This document shows, piece by piece, positions 16,806 through 25,383 of a stretch of DNA of 64,000 nucleotides. A program made the translations under genes and the position numbers. The notes beneath the pieces are model-generated. The model was given only the letters and a program-made list of their open reading frames with translations. It was not told where the DNA came from and made no database searches. The number at the start of each line of letters is the position of its first letter. The first letter of the stretch is position 1. Origin of the DNA: Rubrobacter xylanophilus DSM 9941 (lineage in GTDB: Bacteria > Actinomycetota > Rubrobacteria > Rubrobacterales > Rubrobacteraceae); assembly GCF_000014185.1 (NCBI RefSeq), contig NC_008148.1, positions 2,274,001 to 2,338,000 on the forward strand, written 5' to 3'.

Positions 16806-18437
16806 ATGGAGACCTATACCGCACACCTCGACACGTTCGCCCGTGACAACCTGCCGCCGCGGGAGGCGTGGCCGGAGTTCGTCTTCGACCTGCCGGAGCT
16901 AAGCTACCCGGAGCGGCTGAATGCCGCCGCAGAGCTGCTGGACAAAATGGTCTCCGGGCGGCCCGCCGTACACACGGACGAGGGAGCGTGGAGCTACCGG
17001 GATCTGCTGGAGAAGGCGAACAGGATCTCGCGCGTCCTGACTGAAGACATGCACCTCGTGCCGGGCAACCGGGTGCTGTTGCGCGCGCCCAACACGCCCA
17101 TGCTGATAGCGGCCTGGTTCGCCGTGCTCAAAGCGGGCGGTATCGTGGTGGCGACCATGCCGCTGCTCCGCAAGCCGGAGCTTCTCAAGATCATCGGCAA
17201 GGCGCAGGTGACCCACGCCCTCACCGACACCCGCCTCACGGAAGACCTGGAGGCCGCCCGCGCCGGGCAGCCGGTCCTGGAGAACGTCATGACCTTCGGG
17301 CCGGGCGGGGAGCTGGAGGAGCGCATGGCCTCAAAGCCCGCGGACTTCGAGACAGTGGAGACCGCCGCCGAGGACGTCGCGATCATCGCCTTCACCTCGG
17401 GGACGACCGGGGAACCAAAGGGCTGCATGCACTCCCACCGCGACCTCCTCGCGGTGTGCGACACCTTCGGCAAGCGCGTCCTGAAAGCGCAGCCGGACGA
17501 GGTCTTCACCGGCACGCCGCCGCTCGCCTTCACCTACGGGCTCGGCGGGTACACGCTGTTCCCGATGCGGGCCGGAGCCTCGGTGCTGCCCATCGAGAAG
17601 CCGGGGCCCGACGCGCTACTGGAGGCCATCGAGAGGCGCGGGGCGACCACCATCTTCACCGCGCCGACCGGCTACCGCGCTCTGCTGGACAGCATCGGGG
17701 AGATAGACGCCTCCTCCCTCAGAAAGTGCGTCTCGGCGGGAGAGCCCCTGCCCGCCGCTACCTCGGACGCCTGGTTCGAGAAGACGGGCGTGAGGATCAT
17801 AGACGGCATCGGCTCCACGGAGATGCTGCACATCTTCATCTCCGCCTCCGGCGAGGACATCCGCCCCGGCTCCACCGGCAAACCGGTCCCGGGGTATCGG
17901 GCGAGGGTCGTCGCTGATGACATGAGCCCCCTGCCTCCCGGCGAGGTCGGCAAGCTCGCGGTGAAGGGACCGACCGGCTGCCGCTACCTCGCGGATCCTC
18001 GTCAGGCCGACTACGTCGTGGACGGGTGGAACATAACCGGCGACTCCTACAGGATGGACGAAGACGGCTACTTCTGGTTCCAGGCGCGCACGGACGACAT
18101 GATCATCTCCGCCGGCTACAACATCTCCGGCCCCGAGGTCGAGGCGGCTCTCCTGGGCCACCGGGCCGTAAGCGAGTGCGCCGTCGTCGCTTCCCCCGAC
18201 GAGGAACGCGGGAACATCGTCAAAGCATTCGTCGTGTTGCGCGAAGGGGCGAGCGGCGGCCCCGAGCTGGTCAAGGAGCTGCAGGACTTCGTGAAGGGGC
18301 GCATCGCGCCGTACAAGTACCCGCGGGCCGTGGAGTTCGTGGACGAGCTGCCCAAGACGCAGACCGGCAAGATCCAACGCTTCAAGCTGCGCGAACTGGA
18401 GAAGGAGCGGGCCGCTCCCCGGGGAAGCGTCTCCTGA
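16806..18437 (+). CDS. abmG: 2-aminobenzoate-CoA ligase
   Basis: 543 residues from ATG 16806, preceded by GGGGGAAAGGAGG. Adenylate-forming motifs are FTSGTTGEPKGCMHSHRD, SYRMDEDGYFWFQARTDDM, ISAGYNISGPEVEAAL and the C-terminal catalytic Lys in LPKTQTGKIQRFKL. Sequence character and operon context fit the aryl-CoA ligase group (2-aminobenzoate/benzoate). It activates anthranilate for the monooxygenase/reductase encoded upstream. The final A of its TGA is the first base of the next ATG. Confidence 0.8.
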   Translation: METYTAHLDTFARDNLPPREAWPEFVFDLPELSYPERLNAAAELLDKMVSGRPAVHTDEGAWSYRDLLEKANRISRVLTEDMHLVPGNRVLLRAPNTPMLIAAWFAVLKAGGIVVATMPLLRKPELLKIIGKAQVTHALTDTRLTEDLEAARAGQPVLENVMTFGPGGELEERMASKPADFETVETAAEDVAIIAFTSGTTGEPKGCMHSHRDLLAVCDTFGKRVLKAQPDEVFTGTPPLAFTYGLGGYTLFPMRAGASVLPIEKPGPDALLEAIERRGATTIFTAPTGYRALLDSIGEIDASSLRKCVSAGEPLPAATSDAWFEKTGVRIIDGIGSTEMLHIFISASGEDIRPGSTGKPVPGYRARVVADDMSPLPPGEVGKLAVKGPTGCRYLADPRQADYVVDGWNITGDSYRMDEDGYFWFQARTDDMIISAGYNISGPEVEAALLGHRAVSECAVVASPDEERGNIVKAFVVLREGASGGPELVKELQDFVKGRIAPYKYPRAVEFVDELPKTQTGKIQRFKLRELEKERAAPRGSVS

Positions 18438-18835
18438 TGGAGAGGCTGCAACCGCCGGGTTGGGCGCGACCGAGAGGCTACGCCAACGGCATCGCAGCCT
18501 CCGGAAGGCTGGTGTTCGTGGCCGGTCAGGTGGGCTGGGACGAGACGGAGACTTTCCGCACCCGAGACTTCGTCGGCCAGGTGCGCCAGGCGCTGCTAAA
18601 CACGCTGGCGGTGCTGGCCGAGGCCGGAGCGGGCCCCGAGCACATCGTACGCATGACCTGGTACATCACCGACCGCGAGGAGTACCTCTCCAACCTGGAA
18701 GGCATGGGGAGGGTCTACCGGGAGGTGATGGGCAAGCACTTCCCGGCGATGTCCATGGTGCAGGTGGCGGCGCTCATCGAGGAGGAGGCGAAGGTCGAGG
18801 TGGAGACCACCGCCGTGATCCCGGAAGAAGACTGA
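18437..18835 (+). CDS. RidA/YjgF family enamine-imine deaminase
   Basis: 132 residues starting at ATG 18437, overlapping the ligase stop (TGATG). The pattern YANGIAASGRLVFVAGQVGWD, then GQVRQALLNTLAVLAEAGAG, HIVRMTWYITD and HFPAMSMVQVAALIEEEAKVE is typical RidA. In this operon it may hydrolyse the enamine/imine formed when the amino-bearing ring is dearomatised, releasing ammonium. That role is inferred from context. It is the last gene of the operon. Confidence 0.85.
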   Translation: MERLQPPGWARPRGYANGIAASGRLVFVAGQVGWDETETFRTRDFVGQVRQALLNTLAVLAEAGAGPEHIVRMTWYITDREEYLSNLEGMGRVYREVMGKHFPAMSMVQVAALIEEEAKVEVETTAVIPEED

Positions 18836-18924
18836 AGCAGCGCCGCGGGCGCCGAAGCAGACTCTCACGGCGGTGTTGCAAGCCGGACTCTGGCCATTAT
18901 GCTGCATGGCAAACCATGTCGGGC

Positions 18925-19530
18925 CTTGCCCGTAATCTTCTGCAAATCGATGGCCGGCTAGAAAGGAGGGGGCATCCTCCAAGATGGCCGGTGTCTCTGA
19001 AGTGCCGGATCGTCGAGAGGACGCTTCGGCAGCTCCTGGAAGCCGAGATCCCCGGGCATGTAGGCGCAGCTCCCTACGAACGCACCCAAAGCCGCAAAGG
19101 GCACCGCAAAACGGCTACAAACCCAGGAAGCTCAGGATCAGGGGGCGAGTCACCAGCGCTGCCGGTCTTCCACTAGGCGGAGAAGCTCCTTCGCCGCTCC
19201 CAGAGCAGGGAGTCGGCCTCCGAGCCGCCCAGCAGGAGTTGGCCAATCGGTGGCGAAGGACCCATCCGAAGGTGGCCGGGCACATCGAGGAGTGCTTCAG
19301 CTGCCCTGGCTCTCCCGGAGGCTCACCGGCGGCGCCTCCGCACCACCAGCGGTCCCGGAGAGGCTCAACCAGGAGATAAGAAGCGCAGAGAACGAGGTGG
19401 TGAGAATCTTCCCCAACAGAGAGGCGTGCCTGAGGCTGGTTACGGCCATAGCCGTCGAGCAATCGGAGGAGTGGGTTACGGGGAGGCGCCATCTCCGGTT
19501 GGTCCCGCCTGCCGGAGCGCAGAACGCACC
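18925..19530 (+). mobile_element. Relic of an IS256-family element with internal deletion
   Basis: CTTCTGCAAAT followed by TGGCCGGCTAGAAAGGAGGG and CATCCTCCAAGATGG (18936-18990) matches, inverted, the right end of the IS256-family copy at 26700-26760. Transposase pieces follow: ERTLRQLLEAEIPGHVGAAP (N-terminal region), HPKVAGHIEECFSCP, and SAENEVVRIFPNREACLRLV ending EQSEEWVTGRRHLRL (C-terminus). The DDE core is missing and frames change. No terminal repeat is seen at the right end. Transcription would be on the plus strand. Confidence 0.7.
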
Positions 19531-19627
19531 CTTCCCGTCCTACCCGGAGCAGAGAGCCCCCGGCCCACGCCGCAACATCTCGAGGCCTTTTTAGAAGCGC
19601 CTCCATGTGCTACCCTTTGTGGCGCTT

Positions 19628-19700
19628 GGGCCCGTAGCTCAGTTGGGAGAGCGCCGCCTTCGCATGGCGGAGGTCACGAGTTCGAGTCTCGTCGGGTCCA
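19628..19700 (+). tRNA. tRNA-Ala (CGC)
   Basis: 73 nt. The acceptor strands GGGCCCG and CGGGTCC pair. The D arm is TAGCTCAGTTGGGAGAGC. The anticodon arm GCCGCC-TTCGCAT-GGCGG has anticodon CGC, and the T arm is CACGAGTTCGAGTCTCGT. The discriminator is A and no CCA is encoded. It follows the IS256 relic directly. Confidence 0.95.
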
Positions 19701-19946
19701 CTTCTTTTTGCCCAGGATTTGCAGGGATAGAAAGCTTGGCAGCACCACCGCGCTCGTCGTTCCCCGAGGGAGCAGGAAAAGCTCCACCACCATCGCCCGC
19801 GCAGCCTCTCTTCCACACCGGGCCACACCGGTCGCCGGGGATTGCCGCTCGCAGGCGCCACGGGTAGGGTAGACTACTTCCTGCATGTGGCAGGGCTGCG
19901 GTCGAGCCCCCCTTGAACGACTCGCCGCGATACGAGTAAAGGCAAC

Positions 19947-21887
19947 TTGCAGAACGTATTAGGCAACCGCTACCGGATCCTGCGCACCCTCGGAAAGGGC
20001 GGTATGGGGAGGGTCTACCTCGCACACGATGAGGTCTTGGACCGTGAAGTGGCGCTCAAGGTCCTTTACAGGGACCTTGCGGAGCACGAGGACTTCGTCG
20101 AGAGGTTCAAGCGTGAGGCCAGGAGCGCCGCCTCTCTCTCGCACCCCAACATCGTCTCGGTGCACGACCTCGGGGTGACTGGCGATGGATCCCACTTCAT
20201 CGCCATGGAGTACGTCTCGGGCGGCACCCTGGAGTATCTCCTCAAAAGAGAAGGTTTCCTGCCCCCGGAGAGGGCCCGCCGCATCGCCGCTCAGATCGCC
20301 TCCGCGCTCGGCGCGGCCCACGAGCGGGGCGTGATACATCGTGACGTGAAGCCCCAGAACGTGCTCCTCACCGGTAGTGGCGACGCGAAGGTGGCGGACT
20401 TCGGGATCGCCCGGGCCGCGGCCCTGACCACACTCACCGGCACCGGTTTCGTGCTGGGAACCGCCCGCTACATCTCTCCGGAGCAGGCCAGGGGCGAGCC
20501 GGTGGGCCCGCCGAGCGACCTCTACTCTTTAGGCATCGTCCTCTACGAGATGCTCACCGGAGAGGTTCCCTTCGACGCCGAGACGCCCATAGGGCTCGCC
20601 ATGAAGCACATGAGCGACGTGCCGCGTCCGCCGAAGGAGGCGAACCCCGCCGTTCCGGACGACCTGAACGACCTGGTCATGCGCCTCCTCTCCAAGGCCC
20701 CCGAAGAGAGGCCCAAAGACGCCTCGGCGCTGATCGACGAGCTGGAAGGCACATCCTCGGGCGAGGCTGCGACCGTGCCGGGTCCCTCGAGAGATGCCAC
20801 GGCGCCCATGAACCGGCGCGCGGCCGGAAGGACGGGAGCGACGAGAGCCCACGTGCCTCCGCCCGTCGTCTCGCCCTCCGGGACCGCCGCTTCCGGAGTA
20901 GAAGCCCCCCACCCTTTCCGGCGCGTGTGGGCGGCGCTCGTAGTCGGGATACTCGCGGTGCTGCTGGCAGGCGGCATCTGGACGATGGCTCCCTCCGGGC
21001 TGGGGCTTGGCGGCGGACTCCTCGGAGAGGCGGATGCACCGCCCTCCCCCGGCGCTTCGGAGCCCCCGCAAGAGAAACGAGATCCCGGCTCCACCCCGCC
21101 TGCACCCGATGACGCCGGGTCCGAACTGTCACCCGCAGGCAAAGATCCCCCTGCCTCCGACGAGCCCGAGGATCCGACGCCGGCCGAGACATCCGCCGAG
21201 CAGGAGTTCGTCTCCGACTACTACGAGGCCGTGGCCCGCGAGGACTGGCAGGCCACCTACTCGATGCTCGACCGAACCTCACGAGCAAAGTTCTCCGAAC
21301 AGGAGTGGGTCGCGGCGCAGGAGGCCAGGGTTGCGGCCACCGCCCCTCCCCCCGTGCAATACGCGGTCATAAAGAACCTCCGCGGTGACGCGGCGGGAGC
21401 CACGATCACGGTGGTGCTCGGATATGCAGATGGCACGGAGGAAATCCTGGACATCCAGGTCTCCGTCGAGAACGGCGAGATAAAACGCCACCTGACCGAG
21501 GAGGAGATATCCTACCTCAGAAGCTTCATGGGAGAGAGATCACCGGGCCTCGGAGAAGAAGCGGCCGTCGAGAACGCGATCCGGGCCCACTACAGGGCCA
21601 TAGGGGCCGGCGACTTCGACGAGGCCTACTCCTACTTCGGCCCGACCTTCCGCGCCACCATCAGCCGGGAGGACTGGATCGCCGACGAGGAGTCCTTCGA
21701 CATCCGGTCCTCGAGGGTCAACTCGGTGGCGGTGGAGGAGGTCTCGGGCGATACCGCTACCGCCACGGTGGACGTGGCCTTCGCGGACAATACCGGCACG
21801 CCCCGCTTCGTCATCACCTGGAGCCTGGTGAAGGAAGACGGGCGGTGGAAGCTCGATGAGATCATCCACGGGCAGAGAGTCGGTTGA
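19947..21887 (+). CDS. PknB-type Ser/Thr protein kinase with two extracellular NTF2-like repeats
   Basis: 646 residues from TTG 19947 (weak Shine-Dalgarno AAAGG). The kinase domain (residues 7-265) has glycine loop GKGGMG, Lys in VALKVL, HRDVKPQN and DFGIARA, with a full activation segment. A Pro/Ser-rich linker follows, then one TM segment near 326-346. The outer part begins with another Pro-rich linker and has two similar alpha+beta units (414-530 and 538-645; compare FVSDYYEAVAREDWQATYSM with AIRAHYRAIGAGDFDEAYSY), NTF2/SnoaL-like. These replace the PASTA repeats of cell-wall PknB, so the signal sensed outside is likely different. Confidence 0.85.
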   Translation: MQNVLGNRYRILRTLGKGGMGRVYLAHDEVLDREVALKVLYRDLAEHEDFVERFKREARSAASLSHPNIVSVHDLGVTGDGSHFIAMEYVSGGTLEYLLKREGFLPPERARRIAAQIASALGAAHERGVIHRDVKPQNVLLTGSGDAKVADFGIARAAALTTLTGTGFVLGTARYISPEQARGEPVGPPSDLYSLGIVLYEMLTGEVPFDAETPIGLAMKHMSDVPRPPKEANPAVPDDLNDLVMRLLSKAPEERPKDASALIDELEGTSSGEAATVPGPSRDATAPMNRRAAGRTGATRAHVPPPVVSPSGTAASGVEAPHPFRRVWAALVVGILAVLLAGGIWTMAPSGLGLGGGLLGEADAPPSPGASEPPQEKRDPGSTPPAPDDAGSELSPAGKDPPASDEPEDPTPAETSAEQEFVSDYYEAVAREDWQATYSMLDRTSRAKFSEQEWVAAQEARVAATAPPPVQYAVIKNLRGDAAGATITVVLGYADGTEEILDIQVSVENGEIKRHLTEEEISYLRSFMGERSPGLGEEAAVENAIRAHYRAIGAGDFDEAYSYFGPTFRATISREDWIADEESFDIRSSRVNSVAVEEVSGDTATATVDVAFADNTGTPRFVITWSLVKEDGRWKLDEIIHGQRVG

Positions 21888-21923
21888 GCGAAAGGATGCG
21901 CACGGGAAAAGCCTCCGCGCTGG

Positions 21924-21929
21924 TATAAT
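21924..21929 (+). promoter_or_regulatory. Extended -10 promoter of the SAM riboswitch transcript
   Basis: TGGTATAAT carries an extended -10 (TG-N-TATAAT). Transcription would start about 7 nt later, at the first base pair of the riboswitch. No good -35 hexamer is seen, which is usual with an extended -10. Confidence 0.6.
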
Positions 21930-21937
21930 CTGGCCCG

Positions 21938-22043
21938 TACATCGAGAGAGGCGCGAGGGAACTGGCCCAAAGACCGCCCGGCAACCTGGCTTCTCCGGAG
22001 CCAAGGTGCCAATGCCAGCCCGCCGAGAGACGGGGACGATGTA
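21938..22043 (+). ncRNA. SAM-I (S-box) riboswitch
   Basis: The closing helix P1 is TACATCG (21938-21944) with CGATGTA (22037-22043). Between them are the conserved core segments in order: GAGAGAGGC, GAGGGAACTGGCCC, CCCGGCAACC, GGAGCCAAGGTGCCAATGCC and CCGCCGAGAGACGGGGACG. This is the S-box consensus (AGAGAGG, GAGGGAC, GGCAACC, AAGGUGC). It binds S-adenosylmethionine and is followed by a terminator hairpin, so high SAM should stop transcription before the small gene at 22158. Confidence 0.92.
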
Positions 22044-22072
22044 GCTCGAAACAGCCGAAGAGAGCGAACCGT

Positions 22073-22105
22073 ACCCCTCCCTACCGGCGAGGGGTCGTCT
22101 CTTTT
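22073..22105 (+). terminator. Intrinsic terminator, expression platform of the SAM riboswitch
   Basis: ACCCCTC (22073-22079) pairs with GAGGGGT (22089-22095) across a 9-nt loop, followed by CGTCTCTTTT. A further outer pairing AAGAG/CTCTT is possible. It lies 30 nt after P1, where an S-box terminator is expected. Confidence 0.75.
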
Positions 22106-22157
22106 CCGGGCGGGTTTGTCGGGGCTTTCACCCCTCTCGCCGGAAAGGAGGCAGCCG

Positions 22158-22397
22158 ATGAGGATAAAGGTGGAGCTGAGAGACTACGGCGGCAGGCAGG
22201 AGCTGCACGTAGACGGACTCTGCGTGCTCGCGGGAGATGAGATAGGAGCGCGCGAGGCCCTGGAAGCCGTGAGCGAGCTCCTCCCCGGGGGGATGGAGTT
22301 CATGGCCGGCTCCTACAGCACCAGAGGTATGGTGAGCCTTTTCGAAGACGCCCGTCTCCCTGCAACCCCCTCCGGAGCGGCGTCGGAAAAGGCGTAG
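22158..22397 (+). CDS. Orphan 79-aa protein under SAM riboswitch control
   Basis: ATG 22158 has AAAGGAGG 8 nt upstream. The product begins MRIKVELRDYGGRQELHVDG, continues with a helix (GAREALEAVSELL) and ends with a loose Ala/Ser-rich tail. It contains one Cys and no TM segment. I recognise no family. It is the first gene behind the riboswitch, so it should relate to methionine, SAM or sulfur supply. The strand of the next intact genes changes, so no met gene follows. It may be a real regulator/enzyme subunit, or the only survivor of a methionine operon. Confidence 0.65.
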   Translation: MRIKVELRDYGGRQELHVDGLCVLAGDEIGAREALEAVSELLPGGMEFMAGSYSTRGMVSLFEDARLPATPSGAASEKA

Positions 22398-22762
22398 AGA
22401 AAAAGCAAGGAGAGCGGATAAAACGCCGTGCCTCCAGGCCGCGGACCGCCCCGTGCCCCGACCCTGCGGTGGGGACGGTAGCGCTCGATCAGGGCGCACA
22501 TCCTCTCCGTTCCCATCGGGCCCATGGGGAGAACGCTTATGCCCTCCGCAGGCCACCCGCCTCTCCATAAACCGCCAGGGCTTCTTCGGCCGTCTTGGCC
22601 CTCACCCTACCGGAGGAGGACGCAGGTCGTCAGCCACAGCCTCGTCCTCCGCCTCTCCTGCCACCGGTGAGGGGCGGCACGTACGGGAACCTGGCCCAGT
22701 CTCTCTGCTCTCTGCTTCTTGCAAAGAGCTTCCCGCGCTCGCCGGGGTAGCCGAGAGGCCCC
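22398..22762 (-). other. Decayed minus-strand gene fragments
   Basis: On the minus strand short frames follow the pseudogene ending at 22763, joined by GTGA overlaps. One starts at GTG 22766 (MRTEGPLGYPGERGKLFARS), one at about 22606 (MRAKTAEEALAVYGEAGG), and one near 22530 contains SVLPMGPMGTERMCALIERY. The last resembles a segment of phenylacetate-CoA-ligase-like enzymes, but only faintly. None is intact. Confidence 0.35.
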
Positions 22763-23384
22763 TCAGTCCTCACCACGCCGCCCCCCGCGCCCGGCGCGCT
22801 CGAGTATCTCCTGCAGCGGGGCCTCCGTCCAGCCTGCCCTCCCGACAAGCCCCAGCTCCGTAAAGCGCCTGAATCCCGCTCTCCTCTCACGGCTCAGAGC
22901 ATGAGCCGCGCTGGGAATGCCGAAGAACCTCTCGTCCTCTCTCCTCTCTTCCCACACGCAGTAGAGGGCCCCGGCTGCACCCTCCGGCACATGTGAGGTG
23001 CTCCTATACCGGCCGGAGAGAAGGGTCCTGGCTTCGACAGGCGCAAAAACCTCTCGGGGTCCTGGCATACTCTCTTCCTGCAGCCATTCCAAAGCAAGCG
23101 GGACAGCGTCCCACCCAAAGGGAGCTTCGTGCCAGTACCCGGTAGCCGGGCTTCCCAGGAGCAGCGTCTTCTCCTGCGACCGCCAGGAGGAGACAGGATC
23201 GAAGAAACGCGCTATGGAGATAGCCTGCGCGCCGCTTTTCTCTGCGGCTGCGAACACCTCGGTGAGATCCCCTCCAGTTCCCCGATGGGAACAAGACTTC
23301 CAGGTAGGGTCACCGGCTCGTCCTTCGCCGTCAGAACCCTACAGAGTAGAGTATGGCCGGGTAGCGTACGGCGTTGTCGCTCAT
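22763..23384 (-). pseudogene. Unknown protein, about 205 aa, broken by two 1-nt deletions
   Basis: ATG 23384 has AAGGGAGAG upstream. The frame reads MSDNAVRYPAILYSV, then needs +1 nt (near 23340) to continue RVLTAKDEPVTLPGSLVPIG, and a second +1 nt in a G run near 23270 to continue DLTEVFAAAEKSGAQAISIA. The remainder is open to 22763 and includes SPATGYWHEAPFGWDAVPLA and AAGALYCVWEERREDERFFG. The flow of sequence across both joins supports one ancestral protein. No family recognised. It lies next to the leader-distal end of the CRISPR locus. Confidence 0.5.
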
Positions 23385-23464
23385 GAAGCGCTCTCCCTTC
23401 CCACAGAACACCACGGCGCCAGGATCATACCAGCAGCGGCACTCATCACCCTCCATGCTGTCCA

Positions 23465-23560
23465 GGACTAATCCCTTATAGGTGGGCTCAAAACCCACTC
23501 CGCTGGAGGGGGGTTAGGGGGCGTGGCGAAGTTTCAATCCCTTATAGGTAGGCTCAAAAC
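23465..23560 (-). CRISPR. Leader-distal remnant of the CRISPR array (two repeats)
   Basis: A degenerate repeat (23465-23494, first five bases altered and one A-to-G) and a perfect repeat (23531-23560) flank a 36-nt spacer. The perfect repeat is identical to those in the array starting at 26783. A degenerate last repeat is the hallmark of the leader-distal end, which agrees with transcription on the minus strand from a leader near 28.9 kb. The next spacer is cut by the insertion at 23565. Confidence 0.9.
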
Positions 23561-23581
23561 TGGATTGGGCCAGGTCAAGTC

Positions 23582-25383
23582 CTAGAAGCGTGGCCGAAAA
23601 CCTCCATGGGTTGGCCGCTTGAGTACACTCCCCGCAAGATAGATATATGAGGAGGTGCTCGCGATGCTCGGCAGGCAATCGGATCTAGCCGGTGGCGGGC
23701 ACCCCTACCTCGACCACGTGCGACGGGACTCTTTCTACGGCTTCCTCGCTTTGCACCGGCAAGAGTTGTTCTCTGACGAGGACTTCGCCGAGTTCTACTG
23801 CCCGGACAACAGGCGCCCGAGCGTCCCCCCGAGCCTGCTGGCGACGGCGCTGCTCTTGCAAGCCTACGAAGGCGTCTCCGACGAGGAGGCCAAGGCGCGG
23901 GCGGACTTCGACCTGCGCTGGAAGGTCGCGCTGGGCGTAGGTTTGAAGGAGCGGCCTTTCGCCAAGAGCACGCTGCAGTTGCTTCGGGCGCGCCTGATCA
24001 TCAACGAGCGTATGCGAACGGTTTTCCGCAGGAGCCTGGACTTCGCTCGCCATACAGGCTACCTCCCGAGCCGCAGGCTCAAGGTCGTTCTGGACACCAG
24101 CTACGTCCTGGGCCGGGGAGCGGTCAAGGACACCTACAATCTGCTGGCCGACGGGATCGTCATGCTGGTGCGGGAACTGGCCGCCGGGGCATGCTCAGAC
24201 CCGGAGCAATGGGCGCGCGAGCGCGGCCTGGGACGCTACTTCGGCTCGTCTCTGAAGGGAGAGGCGGGCATCGACTGGGACGACCCCGAGGCCCGGCAAG
24301 CGTTCCTGGAAGGCGTGGTCGCGGACGCGGATCGCTTGCTGAAGGTGGCCCGAGAGGCGGTGGAGGGTTCTACTGCGGGCGATCCCGAGCTTCGCTGCGG
24401 GCGGCTGCGTGATGCGGCGCTTCTGTTGGAGCGACTGCTGATGCAGGACATCGAGCGCCGGGAAGACGGGGCTCGTCTCAAGCAAGGAGTCAGCCCGGAT
24501 CGGGTGGTCTCGGTGCACGACCCCGAGATGAGGCACGGTCGCAAGAGCGAGAGGCGACGTTTCGACGGGCATAAGGCGCAGGTCGCGGTCGATCCCGAGA
24601 GCCAGTTGATCACGGCAGCGGACGTTCTGGCGGGCAACGCCCCCGACCACGAGCGGGCGCTGGAGCTGGTCGAACAGGTGGAGGCGAACGCCGACGCCGT
24701 GGTCGAGGAGGTGGTAGGTGACTGCGCCTACGGGGACGGCGACACCCGCAAAACCTTCGCCGAGGCCGGGCGGAGGCTCGTAGCGAAGGTAGCGACAAGG
24801 CGCGGGGTCACCCAGTTCCCCAAAGAGGACTTCCGGATCGATCTGGAAGAGATGAGTTGCGCGTGCCCCGCGGGTCAAAAGACACGGAAGGTGGTGTCGA
24901 TCAGTTCGGGCGATCGCTACGGCGCTCCGGGCGTCCCCTTACGGGCATTTCGCTTCGACGCGGCCATCTGCGACGTATGCCCGCTCAGGTCCTCGTGCGT
25001 GCGAGCGCACGTCGGCAAGGGTCGGCTGGTTATGATCCACCCGCAGGAAGCTCTGCTGCAAGAGGCGAGGGCATTCCAGCGAAGCGAGGCGTTCGCGCCG
25101 TACCGCGAGCTACGTCAAGCAGCCGAGCACAGGCTGGCTCGGCTGATGCAACTCGGCGTTCGCCAGGCACGCTACTTCGGTCGGACGAAGACGCTCTTCC
25201 AGCTCCTTATGGCCGCGACCGTCGCCAATCTTACGCTCGTGGCGACGAGGGTCGGCCTCATGCGAGATCGCAACCACCCTCAGACGATTATCTCCATACA
25301 TGTCCACGCTTTGTTTATGGTTCGCCGGGTTTTCGCTACTCTATCGCCCCGCTCGGAGCCTGGGTTTTCGGCCACGCTTCTAG
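23582..25383 (+). mobile_element. IS1182-family insertion sequence, apparently intact
   Basis: The 21-bp sequence CTAGAAGCGTGGCCGAAAAC+C at 23582-23602 recurs perfectly inverted at 25363-25383. The outer CTAG on both sides is best read as a 4-bp target duplication, leaving 17-bp inverted repeats (23586-23602 and 25363-25379). It carries one full-length transposase gene. Confidence 0.85.
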
